Source: Komagataeibacter diospyri
GTDB lineage: Bacteria > Pseudomonadota > Alphaproteobacteria > Acetobacterales > Acetobacteraceae
Direction: 5' to 3'
NCBI RefSeq assembly: GCF_006538165.1
Contig: NZ_BDLU01000050.1
Location: 1-64,000, forward strand
Length of the DNA stretch: 64,000 nt
Shown here: positions 24,460 through 32,362 of the stretch, one piece after another
Position numbering within the stretch: position 1 is the first letter of the stretch
How the letters are laid out: the number at the start of each line of letters is the position of its first letter
Program-made: the position numbers and the translations under genes
Notes under the pieces: generated by a model
The model's database searches: none
What the model was told of the DNA's origin: nothing
What the model saw: the letters and a program-made list of their open reading frames with translations, nothing else

Positions 24460-26124
24460 TTACATCCCGCCGGGATAGTTCGGACCGCCTGCCCCCTCCG
24501 GCGTGACCCAGTCGATGTTCTGGGCCGGATCCTTGATGTCGCATGTCTTGCAGTGGACGCAGTTCTGCGCGTTGATCTGCAGGTGCGGGTCCGTGGCCTC
24601 ATCCGCCACTTCATACACCGCCGCCGGGCAGTAACGGCTTTCAGGCGCGCGGAATACATCCCAGTTCACCGTCTTCCACAGCGACATGTTGCGGACCTTC
24701 AGGTGAACGGGCTGGTCTTCTTCATGGTTGGTGTTGGACAGGAACACCGAGGACAGGCGATCGAACGTGATCTTGCCATCGGGCTTGGGGTAGCTGATCT
24801 TTTCCGAGATCGAGGCCGGTTCCAGCACTTCGTTGTCGCTGTGGCGTGTATGCAGCGTCCATGGTGCACGGCCGCGCAGCAGCATGGCGTCCATGCCGGA
24901 ATACAGCGCGCCGCCCTTCATGCCGAATTTGGCGAAGGCGGGGCGTATGTTGCGCACCGAACGCAGTTCCGTCCACAGCCAGGAATCGCGGATACGGCGG
25001 GTATAGGACCCCGGTTCCACCCGGTCCGTCGCCAGCGCTTCAGCCACGGCTTCCGCCGCCAGCATGCCCGACTTCATGGCCGTGTGGGTACCCTTGATCT
25101 TGGGCACGTTAAGGAAGCCCGCCGTATCGCCAATCAGCGCCCCACCGGGGAAGGTCAGGCGCGGGATCGACTGGATCCCCCCTTCGGACAGCGCGCGCGC
25201 GCCGTAGGCGATGCGACGCCCACCCTCAAAATACGGGCGGAAGGCCGGATGCAGCTTCACGCGCTGCATTTCATCAAACGGCGACAGCCACGTGTTGGGA
25301 TAATCCAGCCCCGTGACAAACCCGTAGGATACCAGGTTGTCACCAAAATGGTACATCCACGCCCCGCCATAGGTCCGGTCATCCAGCGGCCAGCCAAAGC
25401 TGTGCTGCACCAGTCCGGGACGATGCATTTCCTTGGGGATTTCCCACAGTTCCTTGATGCCCAGCCCATAGGTCTGCGGGTCCACGCCCTTGCGCAGGTT
25501 GTACATCGCCGTGACCTGCTTGGTCAGTGATCCGCGGCAGCCTTCGGCGAACAGCGTGTATTTCGCGCGCAGTTCCATGCCTGGCGCGTAATTGTCACCC
25601 GGCTGGCCATCGCGGCCGATCCCCATGTCACCCGTGGCAACGCCGGTCACCCGGCCGCTGTCATCCACCAGCACTTCCGCACCTGCGAAACCGGGATAGA
25701 TCTCGACCCCCAGTTCCTCGGCCCGGCTCGCAAGCCAGCGGCAGAAATCGCCCAGACTGACGATATGGTTGCCGTGGTTGTTCATGTGCGGCATCACGCG
25801 GTCAAGGAACGGGATTTCAAGGCTGCCCTTCTGTGTCAGGTAGAGCATCTGCTCCTCTGTCACGGGGGTGTTCAGCGGTGCCCCTTCCTCGCGCCAGTGC
25901 GGGAGGAGTTCCTCCAGCGCGCGGGGTTCGATCACGGCGCCGGACAGGATATGGGCGCCAATCTCGCTGCCTTTTTCAATCAGGCAGACGCTTGCATCAG
26001 GTGCGACCTGTCGCAGCCGGATTGCTGCCGCCAGGCCCGATGGGCCACCGCCGACAATAACGACATCGAATTCCATAGTCTCGCGCGGGGTCTCGCTCAT
26101 ACCTCTGTTGTCCTCTTGCGTCAT
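24460..26124 (-). CDS. Electron transfer flavoprotein-ubiquinone oxidoreductase
   Basis: 554 aa, normal for ETF-QO. FAD is bound through FDVVIVGGGPSGLAAAIRL near residue 18, the quinone/membrane region has GCRGSLTKQV and GGALIGDTAGFLNVPKIKG, and the C-terminal [4Fe-4S] ferredoxin-like domain shows CVHCKTCDIKDP with a further Cys in APESRYCPAAVYE. It passes electrons from ETF into the quinone pool at the membrane. Starts at 26124 or at the in-frame ATG 26100 are both possible. It is first of the three-gene etf unit. Confidence 0.95.
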   Translation of the reverse strand: MTQEDNRGMSETPRETMEFDVVIVGGGPSGLAAAIRLRQVAPDASVCLIEKGSEIGAHILSGAVIEPRALEELLPHWREEGAPLNTPVTEEQMLYLTQKGSLEIPFLDRVMPHMNNHGNHIVSLGDFCRWLASRAEELGVEIYPGFAGAEVLVDDSGRVTGVATGDMGIGRDGQPGDNYAPGMELRAKYTLFAEGCRGSLTKQVTAMYNLRKGVDPQTYGLGIKELWEIPKEMHRPGLVQHSFGWPLDDRTYGGAWMYHFGDNLVSYGFVTGLDYPNTWLSPFDEMQRVKLHPAFRPYFEGGRRIAYGARALSEGGIQSIPRLTFPGGALIGDTAGFLNVPKIKGTHTAMKSGMLAAEAVAEALATDRVEPGSYTRRIRDSWLWTELRSVRNIRPAFAKFGMKGGALYSGMDAMLLRGRAPWTLHTRHSDNEVLEPASISEKISYPKPDGKITFDRLSSVFLSNTNHEEDQPVHLKVRNMSLWKTVNWDVFRAPESRYCPAAVYEVADEATDPHLQINAQNCVHCKTCDIKDPAQNIDWVTPEGAGGPNYPGGM

Positions 26125-26237
26125 GACCGGGATGACATGGGATTACACTATATAGCAGTGTTTCCTAGAACCGTTTGGGGCGCGAATAAAGGCTTGTTGC
26201 GCATTCCGTGCCTTACGGGCATGCAATGGCGGTGCGT

Positions 26238-26879
26238 TTACACTGCCTGTATCCTGCGGGTCAGTTCCTCCGTCGCCTGCCATTCTGGGCCAACGTAATT
26301 GACGATCAGCGTCCTGCGTGTGGCGGTTAGCGGGCGCGGGACGAAGCCGTGCCATGAATGTGCGGACGGAATGAACAGCAGCCCCGAATTGAATATGCCC
26401 GAAGCCCGCGCGACGGGATCGCCCTGTGGTGTCATGAGGTCAGTTCCCCATTCCGCCGCCTGCGCCCCCATGGAAAGCGAGACCAGCAGCGTCAGCCGCT
26501 TGGCCCCGATATCGGTATGGGGTTCCAGCCAGAACCCGTCCGTATCAAGGCATAGTTCAAGCCGCAGGGCCGTGTTTTCAAGGCGTGCGCCGCATCTGTC
26601 GGTAAAGGCGGCGCGGGTCTGCGCATTGTCAAACAGGCCCGCCAGTTGCGCCAGCCCTGTGTTCGTGGCCTGCAGGGCCGGGGTGATGAACAGTCGGTGC
26701 CCGTTGCGTCCCGCCCGCTGTCCGCCACTGTCGCCGCCCATAAAATGGGGATCGGGAACCCATGCCACGAGTGCCGCTGCAATCGGGGTCGGCAGCACGT
26801 CATACAGTTGCCAGTGGGGAAAGGGCCATGTCGTGGCTGGAGTGGCGGTCAGGGCCGCGATGACGCAATTCGTTTCCAT
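26238..26879 (-). CDS. 2-oxoglutarate/Fe(II)-dependent oxygenase-like protein
   Basis: 213 aa. The Fe-binding facial triad is visible as EPHTDIGAKRLTLLVSLS (H-x-D) and the distal His in HSWHGFVPR, with R of ATRRTLIVNY placed to bind 2-oxoglutarate. The core looks like the prolyl 4-hydroxylase-type/phytanoyl family, in which small oxygenases hydroxylate proteins or metabolites. The substrate is unknown. It is between the ETF-QO gene and hemN on the minus strand with 113 bp upstream and 54 bp downstream. No regulator site recognised. Confidence 0.75.
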   Translation of the reverse strand: METNCVIAALTATPATTWPFPHWQLYDVLPTPIAAALVAWVPDPHFMGGDSGGQRAGRNGHRLFITPALQATNTGLAQLAGLFDNAQTRAAFTDRCGARLENTALRLELCLDTDGFWLEPHTDIGAKRLTLLVSLSMGAQAAEWGTDLMTPQGDPVARASGIFNSGLLFIPSAHSWHGFVPRPLTATRRTLIVNYVGPEWQATEELTRRIQAV

Positions 26880-26933
26880 GAAGGGGTGTTCTGCTGCTTG
26901 GGCTACGCTGCCATATGGGCTGCGGCCTGTGGT

Positions 26934-28301
26934 TTACAGGGCGCTGGCGTGGCGGGTGGCGCTGTCGGCCGTAAGGTAGCGGTCAAAGACAGCCGCGACA
27001 TGGCGTACGAAACTGCGTCCTTTTTCCGTGACCTGCACCTGTTCGCCCGTAACATGGACCAGCCCGTCCGCCACCATGGGGGCAAGACGGGACAGTTCGG
27101 GGGCAAAATGGCTGGCAGGCAGGTGATGCTGCGCACAGACCTGGCCCAGGTTGACCTGCATGTCGCACATTACCTGCTCTATGATCGCGGCGCGGACGTG
27201 ATCGTCCGGCCCCAGGCGCACGCCACGCACGACGGGCAGTGTATCTGCGTCTGCGGCCATGAGCCGGGCATAGGCGGCGGATGATACCGCATTCTGCGTC
27301 ATGCCGCCGGGAAGCGAGGAAATGGCCGACGCCCCCACCCCGATCAGATTCGGCGCGCTGTCGGTGGTGTAGCCCTGGAAATTGCGGTGCAGGGTGCCCG
27401 TGGCCAGGGCGCGGGCCATGCTGTCACGCGGGCTGACATAATGATCCAGCCCGACCGGCAGGAACCCTTCTTCACGCAGGACCGCGTCAATCGCCGCGCG
27501 CTGGTCGATACGCGCCTGTGGGCCAGGCAGGTCGCCCACCGGCATCAGGGTCTGGCGCTTCTGTTTCCATGGCACATGCGCGTAACCGAATACCGCCAGC
27601 CGGTCCGGGCGCAGGCTGGCCACAGCGCGCGCCGTCCGCGCCACGCCTGCCGTATCCTGCCGTGGCAGGCCATAGATCAGGTCGATGTTGATGGAGTCCA
27701 CCCCGGCCGCCCGCAGGGCGTTCAGGCAGTCGCTGGTCTGTTCCCAGCTCTGGATCCGGCCACACGCATCCTGCACGTCTGCGTCAAGGTCCTGCACGCC
27801 CATGCTGGCGCGGTTGAACCCGAGTTCATGCAGAAGGGCCGGATAGTCGGGGGGAAGATGGCGGGGATCGACCTCGATGCTGATCTCAGCATCCGGGGCA
27901 ATGTCGAAATCCCGGCGGATGGCCTGCATGACACGGCGCATGGCACTGCCCGGCAGGGTCGTGGGCGTGCCGCCACCCCATTGCAGGTGGGTCAGCCTGC
28001 GGCCGGGGCCGATCAGGGCGATAATGCGGCGCAGTTCCTCATGCAGCAGGGCGGCATAGGCGGCCCGCGCATCCGCATTGCGCAGCACGGCGGTGTTGCA
28101 CCCGCAGAACCGGCATAGTGTGTCACAGAAGGGAACATGCAGGTAAAGGGAAACCGGCTGGTCCGCCGGAAGGGAGGACAGCCATGCGCGGCTGTCTTCC
28201 GGTCCCACCGCGTCACTGAACTGCGCCGCAGTGGGGTAGCTGGTGTAACGCGGCAGGTTGCCCCCGTAACGGGAAAGCAGGGAACTGTCCGCCGCGTTCA
28301 T
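26934..28301 (-). CDS. hemN: Oxygen-independent coproporphyrinogen III dehydrogenase
   Basis: About 455 aa radical SAM enzyme. The [4Fe-4S] motif is VPFCDTLCRFCGCNT (C-x3-C-x2-C-x-C, HemN type), preceded by RYTSYPTAAQF, with LQWGGGTPTTL following and SINIDLIYGLPRQD in the barrel. It forms protoporphyrinogen IX without oxygen, so it is used when oxygen is low. The ATG at 28301 lies 5 bp after the ompW stop and removes an upstream extension inside ompW. ompW and hemN probably form one transcript. A perfect FNR box lies 110 bp upstream of ompW, and an FNR regulator gene is nearby. Confidence 0.94.
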   Translation of the reverse strand: MNAADSSLLSRYGGNLPRYTSYPTAAQFSDAVGPEDSRAWLSSLPADQPVSLYLHVPFCDTLCRFCGCNTAVLRNADARAAYAALLHEELRRIIALIGPGRRLTHLQWGGGTPTTLPGSAMRRVMQAIRRDFDIAPDAEISIEVDPRHLPPDYPALLHELGFNRASMGVQDLDADVQDACGRIQSWEQTSDCLNALRAAGVDSINIDLIYGLPRQDTAGVARTARAVASLRPDRLAVFGYAHVPWKQKRQTLMPVGDLPGPQARIDQRAAIDAVLREEGFLPVGLDHYVSPRDSMARALATGTLHRNFQGYTTDSAPNLIGVGASAISSLPGGMTQNAVSSAAYARLMAADADTLPVVRGVRLGPDDHVRAAIIEQVMCDMQVNLGQVCAQHHLPASHFAPELSRLAPMVADGLVHVTGEQVQVTEKGRSFVRHVAAVFDRYLTADSATRHASAL

Positions 28302-28305
28302 GCCA

Positions 28306-29091
28306 TTAGAACCGGTAGGCGATACCGGCGGAAACGACGGTCGGGTCCAGCGAGTCGTGGGCCGTGACATGCACGCTTTCGCTGGAGTTTTCAGCCCATG
28401 CGTGCATGCGCACGAACATCTGCTTCACGTCGAAGTTGAAGAACCAGTTGCCAACCAGCTGGTAATCCACACCGGCGTTGATGGACGGGCCACCCGTGAA
28501 GCCGGAGTTCAGCTTGCTGGTCAGGCCGTTGTTTGCGGCATTCATGTTGTGGAACCACATGAACGTGCCACCAACACCCACATACGGGTTCAGGCGCTTG
28601 TGCGGACGGAAATGCCACGCGACGGTCACCGTCGGCGGCAGCACCCATGCGCTGCCCACATCAAGCTTTCCACCCACGGCGCCACCTTCGGCCGCCACTT
28701 CATGACGGGTGCTGGTCGCGATCAGGTCCAGCGAGATGTTGTCGGTCAGGAAGTATTCGAACGTCAGTTCAGGCATGACCTGGTTGGTGGTCTTGATCCG
28801 GGTGCCAGCCAGCGGCGCGCCGTTGGCCCAGACGCGGCTGTCACGATCTTCCGGCAGCACGCCAACGGCGGACAGACGGATCATGAAGTCACCCTTGCCC
28901 AGACCGATCTTGGTGGTGGAGCAGGTCTGGAAGATCCCGCAGTGACCCTTGGGCTGTGCCACGGGCACGGGCTTCGCCAGCGGTGCGTTGACGTAGGTGG
29001 AGGGCGCTGTCGTCTGCGCATGGACCGCGACGGGGGCCAGTGCCGTGGCGCCCAGTGCAGCCGACATGGCGAGTTTACGAATGTTCTTCAT
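28306..29091 (-). CDS. ompW: OmpW family outer-membrane protein
   Basis: 261 aa. A Sec signal (MKNIRKLAMSAALGATALAP, cleavage near VHAQ) precedes an eight-stranded barrel, with alternating residues in GKGDFMIRLSAVGVLPEDRD, TFEYFLTDNISLDLIATS, ATVTVAWHFRPHKRLNPYVG and a C-terminal SAGIAYRF ending in Phe, as required by BAM. OmpW of enterics forms a small hydrophobic-solute channel and is FNR-regulated. Here it is followed closely by hemN, and a TTGATATGAATCAA box at 29201-29214 lies upstream, so it is a likely oxygen-responsive gene. Confidence 0.92.
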   Translation of the reverse strand: MKNIRKLAMSAALGATALAPVAVHAQTTAPSTYVNAPLAKPVPVAQPKGHCGIFQTCSTTKIGLGKGDFMIRLSAVGVLPEDRDSRVWANGAPLAGTRIKTTNQVMPELTFEYFLTDNISLDLIATSTRHEVAAEGGAVGGKLDVGSAWVLPPTVTVAWHFRPHKRLNPYVGVGGTFMWFHNMNAANNGLTSKLNSGFTGGPSINAGVDYQLVGNWFFNFDVKQMFVRMHAWAENSSESVHVTAHDSLDPTVVSAGIAYRF

Positions 29092-29200
29092 CGTGAGCAG
29101 ACCCTAAGTTTTTATTCCGGCTGGCATGCAGACGGGATCGTTTAAGAATGTTCAATTTGATTTGTTAAGTGCAGAAATCACGCCCACCTAACATTCGGCT

Positions 29201-29214
29201 TTGATATGAATCAA
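29201..29214. promoter_or_regulatory. FNR box upstream of ompW-hemN
   Basis: TTGATATGAATCAA is a perfect TTGAT-N4-ATCAA palindrome. It lies 110 bp upstream of the ompW start codon and just downstream of the GNAT-like gene. A half site TTTGATTTGT is also seen near 29155. Activation from about -41.5 would put the start site near 29166, although no good -10 sequence was found. Confidence 0.85.
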
Positions 29215-29700
29215 TCAGGGTGGGTGAACTATTTCCTTATTACGGTCCAGCCTGACTGTTCTTTCGGTAATGTGGCTTGTTGAACACAGTTTCCGGACCG
29301 GGCTGTCCTGATTTATCACCCGGTTACTATGGGAAAACGTACGAATTGCATCACACCCCATTTCCCGCGCCAGCGTTTCCATGGCGGGCAGCAGCGCATC
29401 AATGATCGTCTGCTGTTGGGTATAGGACAGGGTCAGGATGTAATCCGCCGTCAGCGTGTCGCCCGAATACAGGTCGAACCCGCGACGGAACGTGGCCATG
29501 GCGCATGGCGGGCGGCCAGGACCGTAATGGGCGACCAGGATGCCCTCATTCACACGTGCGCCGGATCGCGCCATCCTGCGTCCGATGCGTATCCAGTCCC
29601 GCAGGGAGAGATGCGGCAGGGATATCCGGATCAGGGGATAAAGGAGCGGCACATCTGCACGGTCCAGTCGTCGGACCAAAGGCGGGGGGACGGCCTGCAC
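29215..29700 (-). CDS. GNAT-like acyltransferase-type protein of unknown function
   Basis: 161 aa. The layout VRRLDRADVPLLYPLIRISL ... GILVAHYGPGRPPCAMATFR ... YILTLSYTQQQTIIDALLPA ... METLAREMGCDAIRTF resembles GCN5-related N-acetyltransferases, but the acetyl-CoA loop Q/R-x-x-G-x-G/A is not evident, so activity is uncertain. A GTG at 29700 follows AGGAAA. The FNR box at 29776-29789 lies 76 bp upstream, near the -41.5 position for activation, so the gene is likely oxygen-controlled. Neighbours are ompW-hemN and the divergent FNR regulator. Confidence 0.6.
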   Translation of the reverse strand: MQAVPPPLVRRLDRADVPLLYPLIRISLPHLSLRDWIRIGRRMARSGARVNEGILVAHYGPGRPPCAMATFRRGFDLYSGDTLTADYILTLSYTQQQTIIDALLPAMETLAREMGCDAIRTFSHSNRVINQDSPVRKLCSTSHITERTVRLDRNKEIVHPP

Positions 29701-29775
29701 GCGTCGGATTTTCCTCGGGTTGGGGATTTTTGCTTGGTTACGTGTGTTTTACCTGATATTTCCCGGCGGAACGCA

Positions 29776-29789
29776 TTGATTTACATCAA
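29776..29789. promoter_or_regulatory. FNR box between the GNAT-like gene and the FNR regulator gene
   Basis: TTGATTTACATCAA is a second perfect TTGAT-N4-ATCAA palindrome. It serves divergent genes, the GNAT-like gene (minus, 76 bp away) and the FNR gene (plus, 117 bp away). For the FNR gene a -10-like CATACT is at 29799-29804; binding here would then lie within the promoter and could repress it. Confidence 0.85.
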
Positions 29790-29849
29790 ACCATCCGCCA
29801 TACTCGACGCTCTTGGCAAATGCATTAGTGTATTTCTAGGGAGCCAGGC

Positions 29850-29897
29850 ATGTCCGGTTACTTCGGCGCCGGAACGCAGGCGCCTGAAAGTGATTAG
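29850..29897 (+). CDS. Possible 15-codon leader peptide in the FNR gene 5' region
   Basis: ATG at 29850 follows AGGGAG by about 8 nt and opens a 15-codon frame (MSGYFGAGTQAPESD) ending at TAG 29895-29897, nine bases before the ATG of the FNR gene at 29906. Its stop codon overlaps the AGGAA ribosome site of the regulator (29896-29900), an arrangement that would couple the two translations. It might equally be chance. No known family. Confidence 0.35.
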   Translation: MSGYFGAGTQAPESD

Positions 29898-29905
29898 GAA
29901 TAGTT

Positions 29906-30673
29906 ATGTCGGATATGCCTTCGTGTCAGTTTGAATCGAGGCCTCGGCGTATCGTCATCGGCGCGGGTGGTGCGCAGACCGATTTCTGCACGACGTGCAG
30001 TGTCCGCCCCACCAGCGTATGCAGCGTGATCGGACCGGATGACATTTCCCGCCTGTCGGACGCGGCGGTCGAAACCATCATTCCCCCTGGCCGCGGCTTT
30101 ATCGAGGAAGGCGCGCCGGCAACCGATTTTTTCAATGTCACCTCCGGCACGGTCAAGCTGTTCAAGGCGCTGCCCGATGGACGGCGCCAGATTACGGGCT
30201 TTGCCTCACCGGGGCATTTCCTTGGCCTTGCGGTGTCGGACAATTACGCCTTTGGCGCGGAAGCGGTGGATACGGTGCGGGTATGCCGTTTTTCACGCGA
30301 CAAGATGGCCGACCTGCTGGATGACTTTCCCAAACTGGAACGTCGCCTGCTGGAAGAAGCGTCCAATGAACTGGTCGCGGCCCAGAACCAGATGCTGCTG
30401 CTGGGGCGCAAGACCGCGCGTGAACGCGTGGCCAGTTTCCTGCTGGACCAGATGCATGCAAGCCAGTTGCCCGGTCAGGAAAGCAGTGGCGGCAGGTTGC
30501 ACCTGCCCATGACGCGGGGCGACATTGCCGACTACCTTGGCCTGACCATCGAAACCGTCAGCCGCACGCTAAGCTGGATGCGCAGCCAGGGCATGATCGA
30601 AGTGGGCAAGGGCTATGCCATCACCATCCTGTCTGTGCCGAAGCTGGATGTGCTGGCGGCGGGCAATACCTAA
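29906..30673 (+). CDS. FNR-type CRP/FNR family oxygen-responsive transcription regulator
   Basis: 255 aa. FCTTCSVRPTSVCSV carries Cys28, Cys31 and Cys39 and a further Cys127 sits in RVCRFSRD, the set able to hold the O2-labile [4Fe-4S] cluster in FNR (E. coli 20, 23, 29, 122). The cyclic-nucleotide-like barrel follows, then the dimer helix and a HTH with MTRGDIADYLGLTIETVSRT, where Glu, Ser and Arg (E..SR) are the FNR recognition residues. It is transcribed away from an FNR box and next to FNR-box genes. Its stop overlaps the AI-2E gene tail by 4 bp. It is a close equivalent of AadR/FnrN/FixK-type regulators. Confidence 0.9.
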   Translation: MSDMPSCQFESRPRRIVIGAGGAQTDFCTTCSVRPTSVCSVIGPDDISRLSDAAVETIIPPGRGFIEEGAPATDFFNVTSGTVKLFKALPDGRRQITGFASPGHFLGLAVSDNYAFGAEAVDTVRVCRFSRDKMADLLDDFPKLERRLLEEASNELVAAQNQMLLLGRKTARERVASFLLDQMHASQLPGQESSGGRLHLPMTRGDIADYLGLTIETVSRTLSWMRSQGMIEVGKGYAITILSVPKLDVLAAGNT

Positions 30674-31932
30674 TCATCCTGTCCCGCATGTCTGTCGTCG
30701 GGCAGGTCGGATGTATTCTTAAAGAGCGGTTTGGGCTGGTTGGTGCGTGCTGGCCCCCCCACGATGTGGCCGATCGGGGTCAGGATCTCGACATGGTCGC
30801 AGATGATCTTGAACACCGCCAGCAGGGGCACCGACAGGAACGCCCCGAAAATACCCCACAACCAGTCCCAGAACATCAGTGACGCCATGACCAGAACCGG
30901 GTTGAGCGTGAAACGCCGCGCCAGCACCATGGGGGTTATCGTCTCGCCTTCCGTCAGGTGGATGCACAGGTAAATGGCTGGCGGCAGCAGCGCCTGCCAT
31001 GCGGATGGATAAACGAACAGCCCCACAAGGAAATAGATGATGATCCCCATCATCGGCCCGATAATGGGAATGTAGTTCAGCAGGAACGCCATGACCCCCC
31101 ACAGCAGCGGGTTGGGCATGCCCAGCAGCCAGCACTGCATCATGTTCACCAGTCCGACCAGACTGTTGATGATGGTGATGGTGGCCAGGTACTGCGAAAC
31201 GTTCCGTTCGATCTGGTAGGCGATCTGTACCGTGCGCCGCTTGTCGGCGAAGGTGGGCATGATTTCCACAAAGCGGCGCAGCAGGCTGTCCCCCTGCGCC
31301 AGCAGGAAGAACAGCATCAGGATCATGGTGAAAAACTGGCCCATGAACGCCTGCGTACCCAGCAGGATGGAGGAACTGAAACGGTCCAGTCCGCTCCCGC
31401 CGGGGGTTGAGACCACGATGACATGCCCGTCGGGCGTATCGGTCACGGATGCCGGGTGATCCACATGTCCGCCCGCGATGGTCATGAAATTATGGATGCG
31501 GTCGGATGCGCTGTTCAGAAGCTGGAACGGCCCGCGCAGGAAGGCCAGGCGTTCCTGTAGTGTATTGATCGCCTCGGGCGCGCGTTCCAGCCAGCCGGTG
31601 GCGGGCACGGAAATGGCGGTGCCCACCGCGCCGACAACGCCGAATACACACAGGATCAGGCAGAGTGCGGCCAGTGGCTTGGGCAGATGCAGCTTTGTAT
31701 GCAGGAAGCGCAGTGGCGTGGACAGCAGCAGGTTCACCACCAGCGCCAGGATCATGGGCAGGATGATGGCGGACGCGAAATACAGGGTATAGAAAACCGC
31801 CAGCACGCTGAGCAGCAGCAGGCAGGCGGTGCGCGTGTCGATGCGGCTGTGACGCATGACCTCAATGGCGCGCTGCTGCTGTATCTGTTCGTAAGATGGT
31901 GGTGGGGGGGGTGACTCTGTCTCGGGCGGCAT
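30670..31932 (-). CDS. AI-2E transporter (PerM) family protein
   Basis: About 420 aa. The N-terminus MPPETESPPPPPSYEQIQQQ is a Pro-rich tail, followed by several membrane helices and the family motif GVMAFLLNYIPIIGPMMGII, GMPNPLLWGVMAFLLNYIP, then NPVLVMASLMFWDWLWGIFG and AFLSVPLLAVFKIICD. Members export signals or sodium in some bacteria, but the substrate is unknown in most. The ATG at 31932 follows AGGA by 9 nt. It overlaps the FNR gene by 4 bp tail to tail, and faces pqqA in the other direction. Confidence 0.88.
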   Translation of the reverse strand: MPPETESPPPPPSYEQIQQQRAIEVMRHSRIDTRTACLLLLSVLAVFYTLYFASAIILPMILALVVNLLLSTPLRFLHTKLHLPKPLAALCLILCVFGVVGAVGTAISVPATGWLERAPEAINTLQERLAFLRGPFQLLNSASDRIHNFMTIAGGHVDHPASVTDTPDGHVIVVSTPGGSGLDRFSSSILLGTQAFMGQFFTMILMLFFLLAQGDSLLRRFVEIMPTFADKRRTVQIAYQIERNVSQYLATITIINSLVGLVNMMQCWLLGMPNPLLWGVMAFLLNYIPIIGPMMGIIIYFLVGLFVYPSAWQALLPPAIYLCIHLTEGETITPMVLARRFTLNPVLVMASLMFWDWLWGIFGAFLSVPLLAVFKIICDHVEILTPIGHIVGGPARTNQPKPLFKNTSDLPDDRHAGQDD

Positions 31933-32226
31933 CAATCAGGTCCTGAGGTCGTGCTGGCGTGGCCCCAACGGGGTTTGGCGTTCCTGTGCCCGCTTTAATT
32001 CGTATCGTACCAATTATCCTTATGGCGACATATGAAAGTCAGGACCAAGGTTTTTGGCACATTCCCGCTACGCACGCATTGCAGGGGGAGGGCGCACGTA
32101 CACGGTAACGTGAATTTTTGGGCCTCATATGGCGGAAGACGGCACTTGAAAGCACGATTGGACAGGGTTCAAATACCTGAACACGGAGGCTGCGGCCTTC
32201 TGGCACTATAACCAATGGAGAGTCCC

Positions 32227-32307
32227 ATGGCCTGGAATACCCCCAAGATTGTTGAAGTCCCCCTGGGCGCCGAGATCAACAGCTACGTCTGCGGCGAAAA
32301 GAAGTAA
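32227..32307 (+). CDS. pqqA: PQQ precursor peptide PqqA
   Basis: 26 aa: MAWNTPKIVEVPLGAEINSY then VCGEKK. Glu16 and Tyr20 (E-x3-Y) are the residues cross-linked by PqqE to form pyrroloquinoline quinone. A GGAG sits 8 nt before the ATG. The peptide is too short for most gene finders. It is first in pqqABCDE and separated from pqqB by a strong hairpin, which likely makes pqqA transcripts more abundant than the rest. Upstream, TTGAAA at 32146 with a weak -10 (TCAAAT) is one possible promoter, but this is uncertain. Confidence 0.96.
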   Translation: MAWNTPKIVEVPLGAEINSYVCGEKK

Positions 32308-32314
32308 GGAATAG

Positions 32315-32348
32315 CGCCGCCTGTCTCGCACAGGCGGCGTTTTTCTTT
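32315..32348 (+). terminator. Attenuator-like hairpin between pqqA and pqqB
   Basis: CGCCGCCTGT pairs with ACAGGCGGCG (10 bp, 5-nt loop) and is followed by TTTTTCTTTT. It is 8 bp after the pqqA stop and 15 bp before pqqB, so read-through is needed to transcribe pqqBCDE. Confidence 0.85.
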
Positions 32349-32362
32349 TACAGTCTGCGTCC

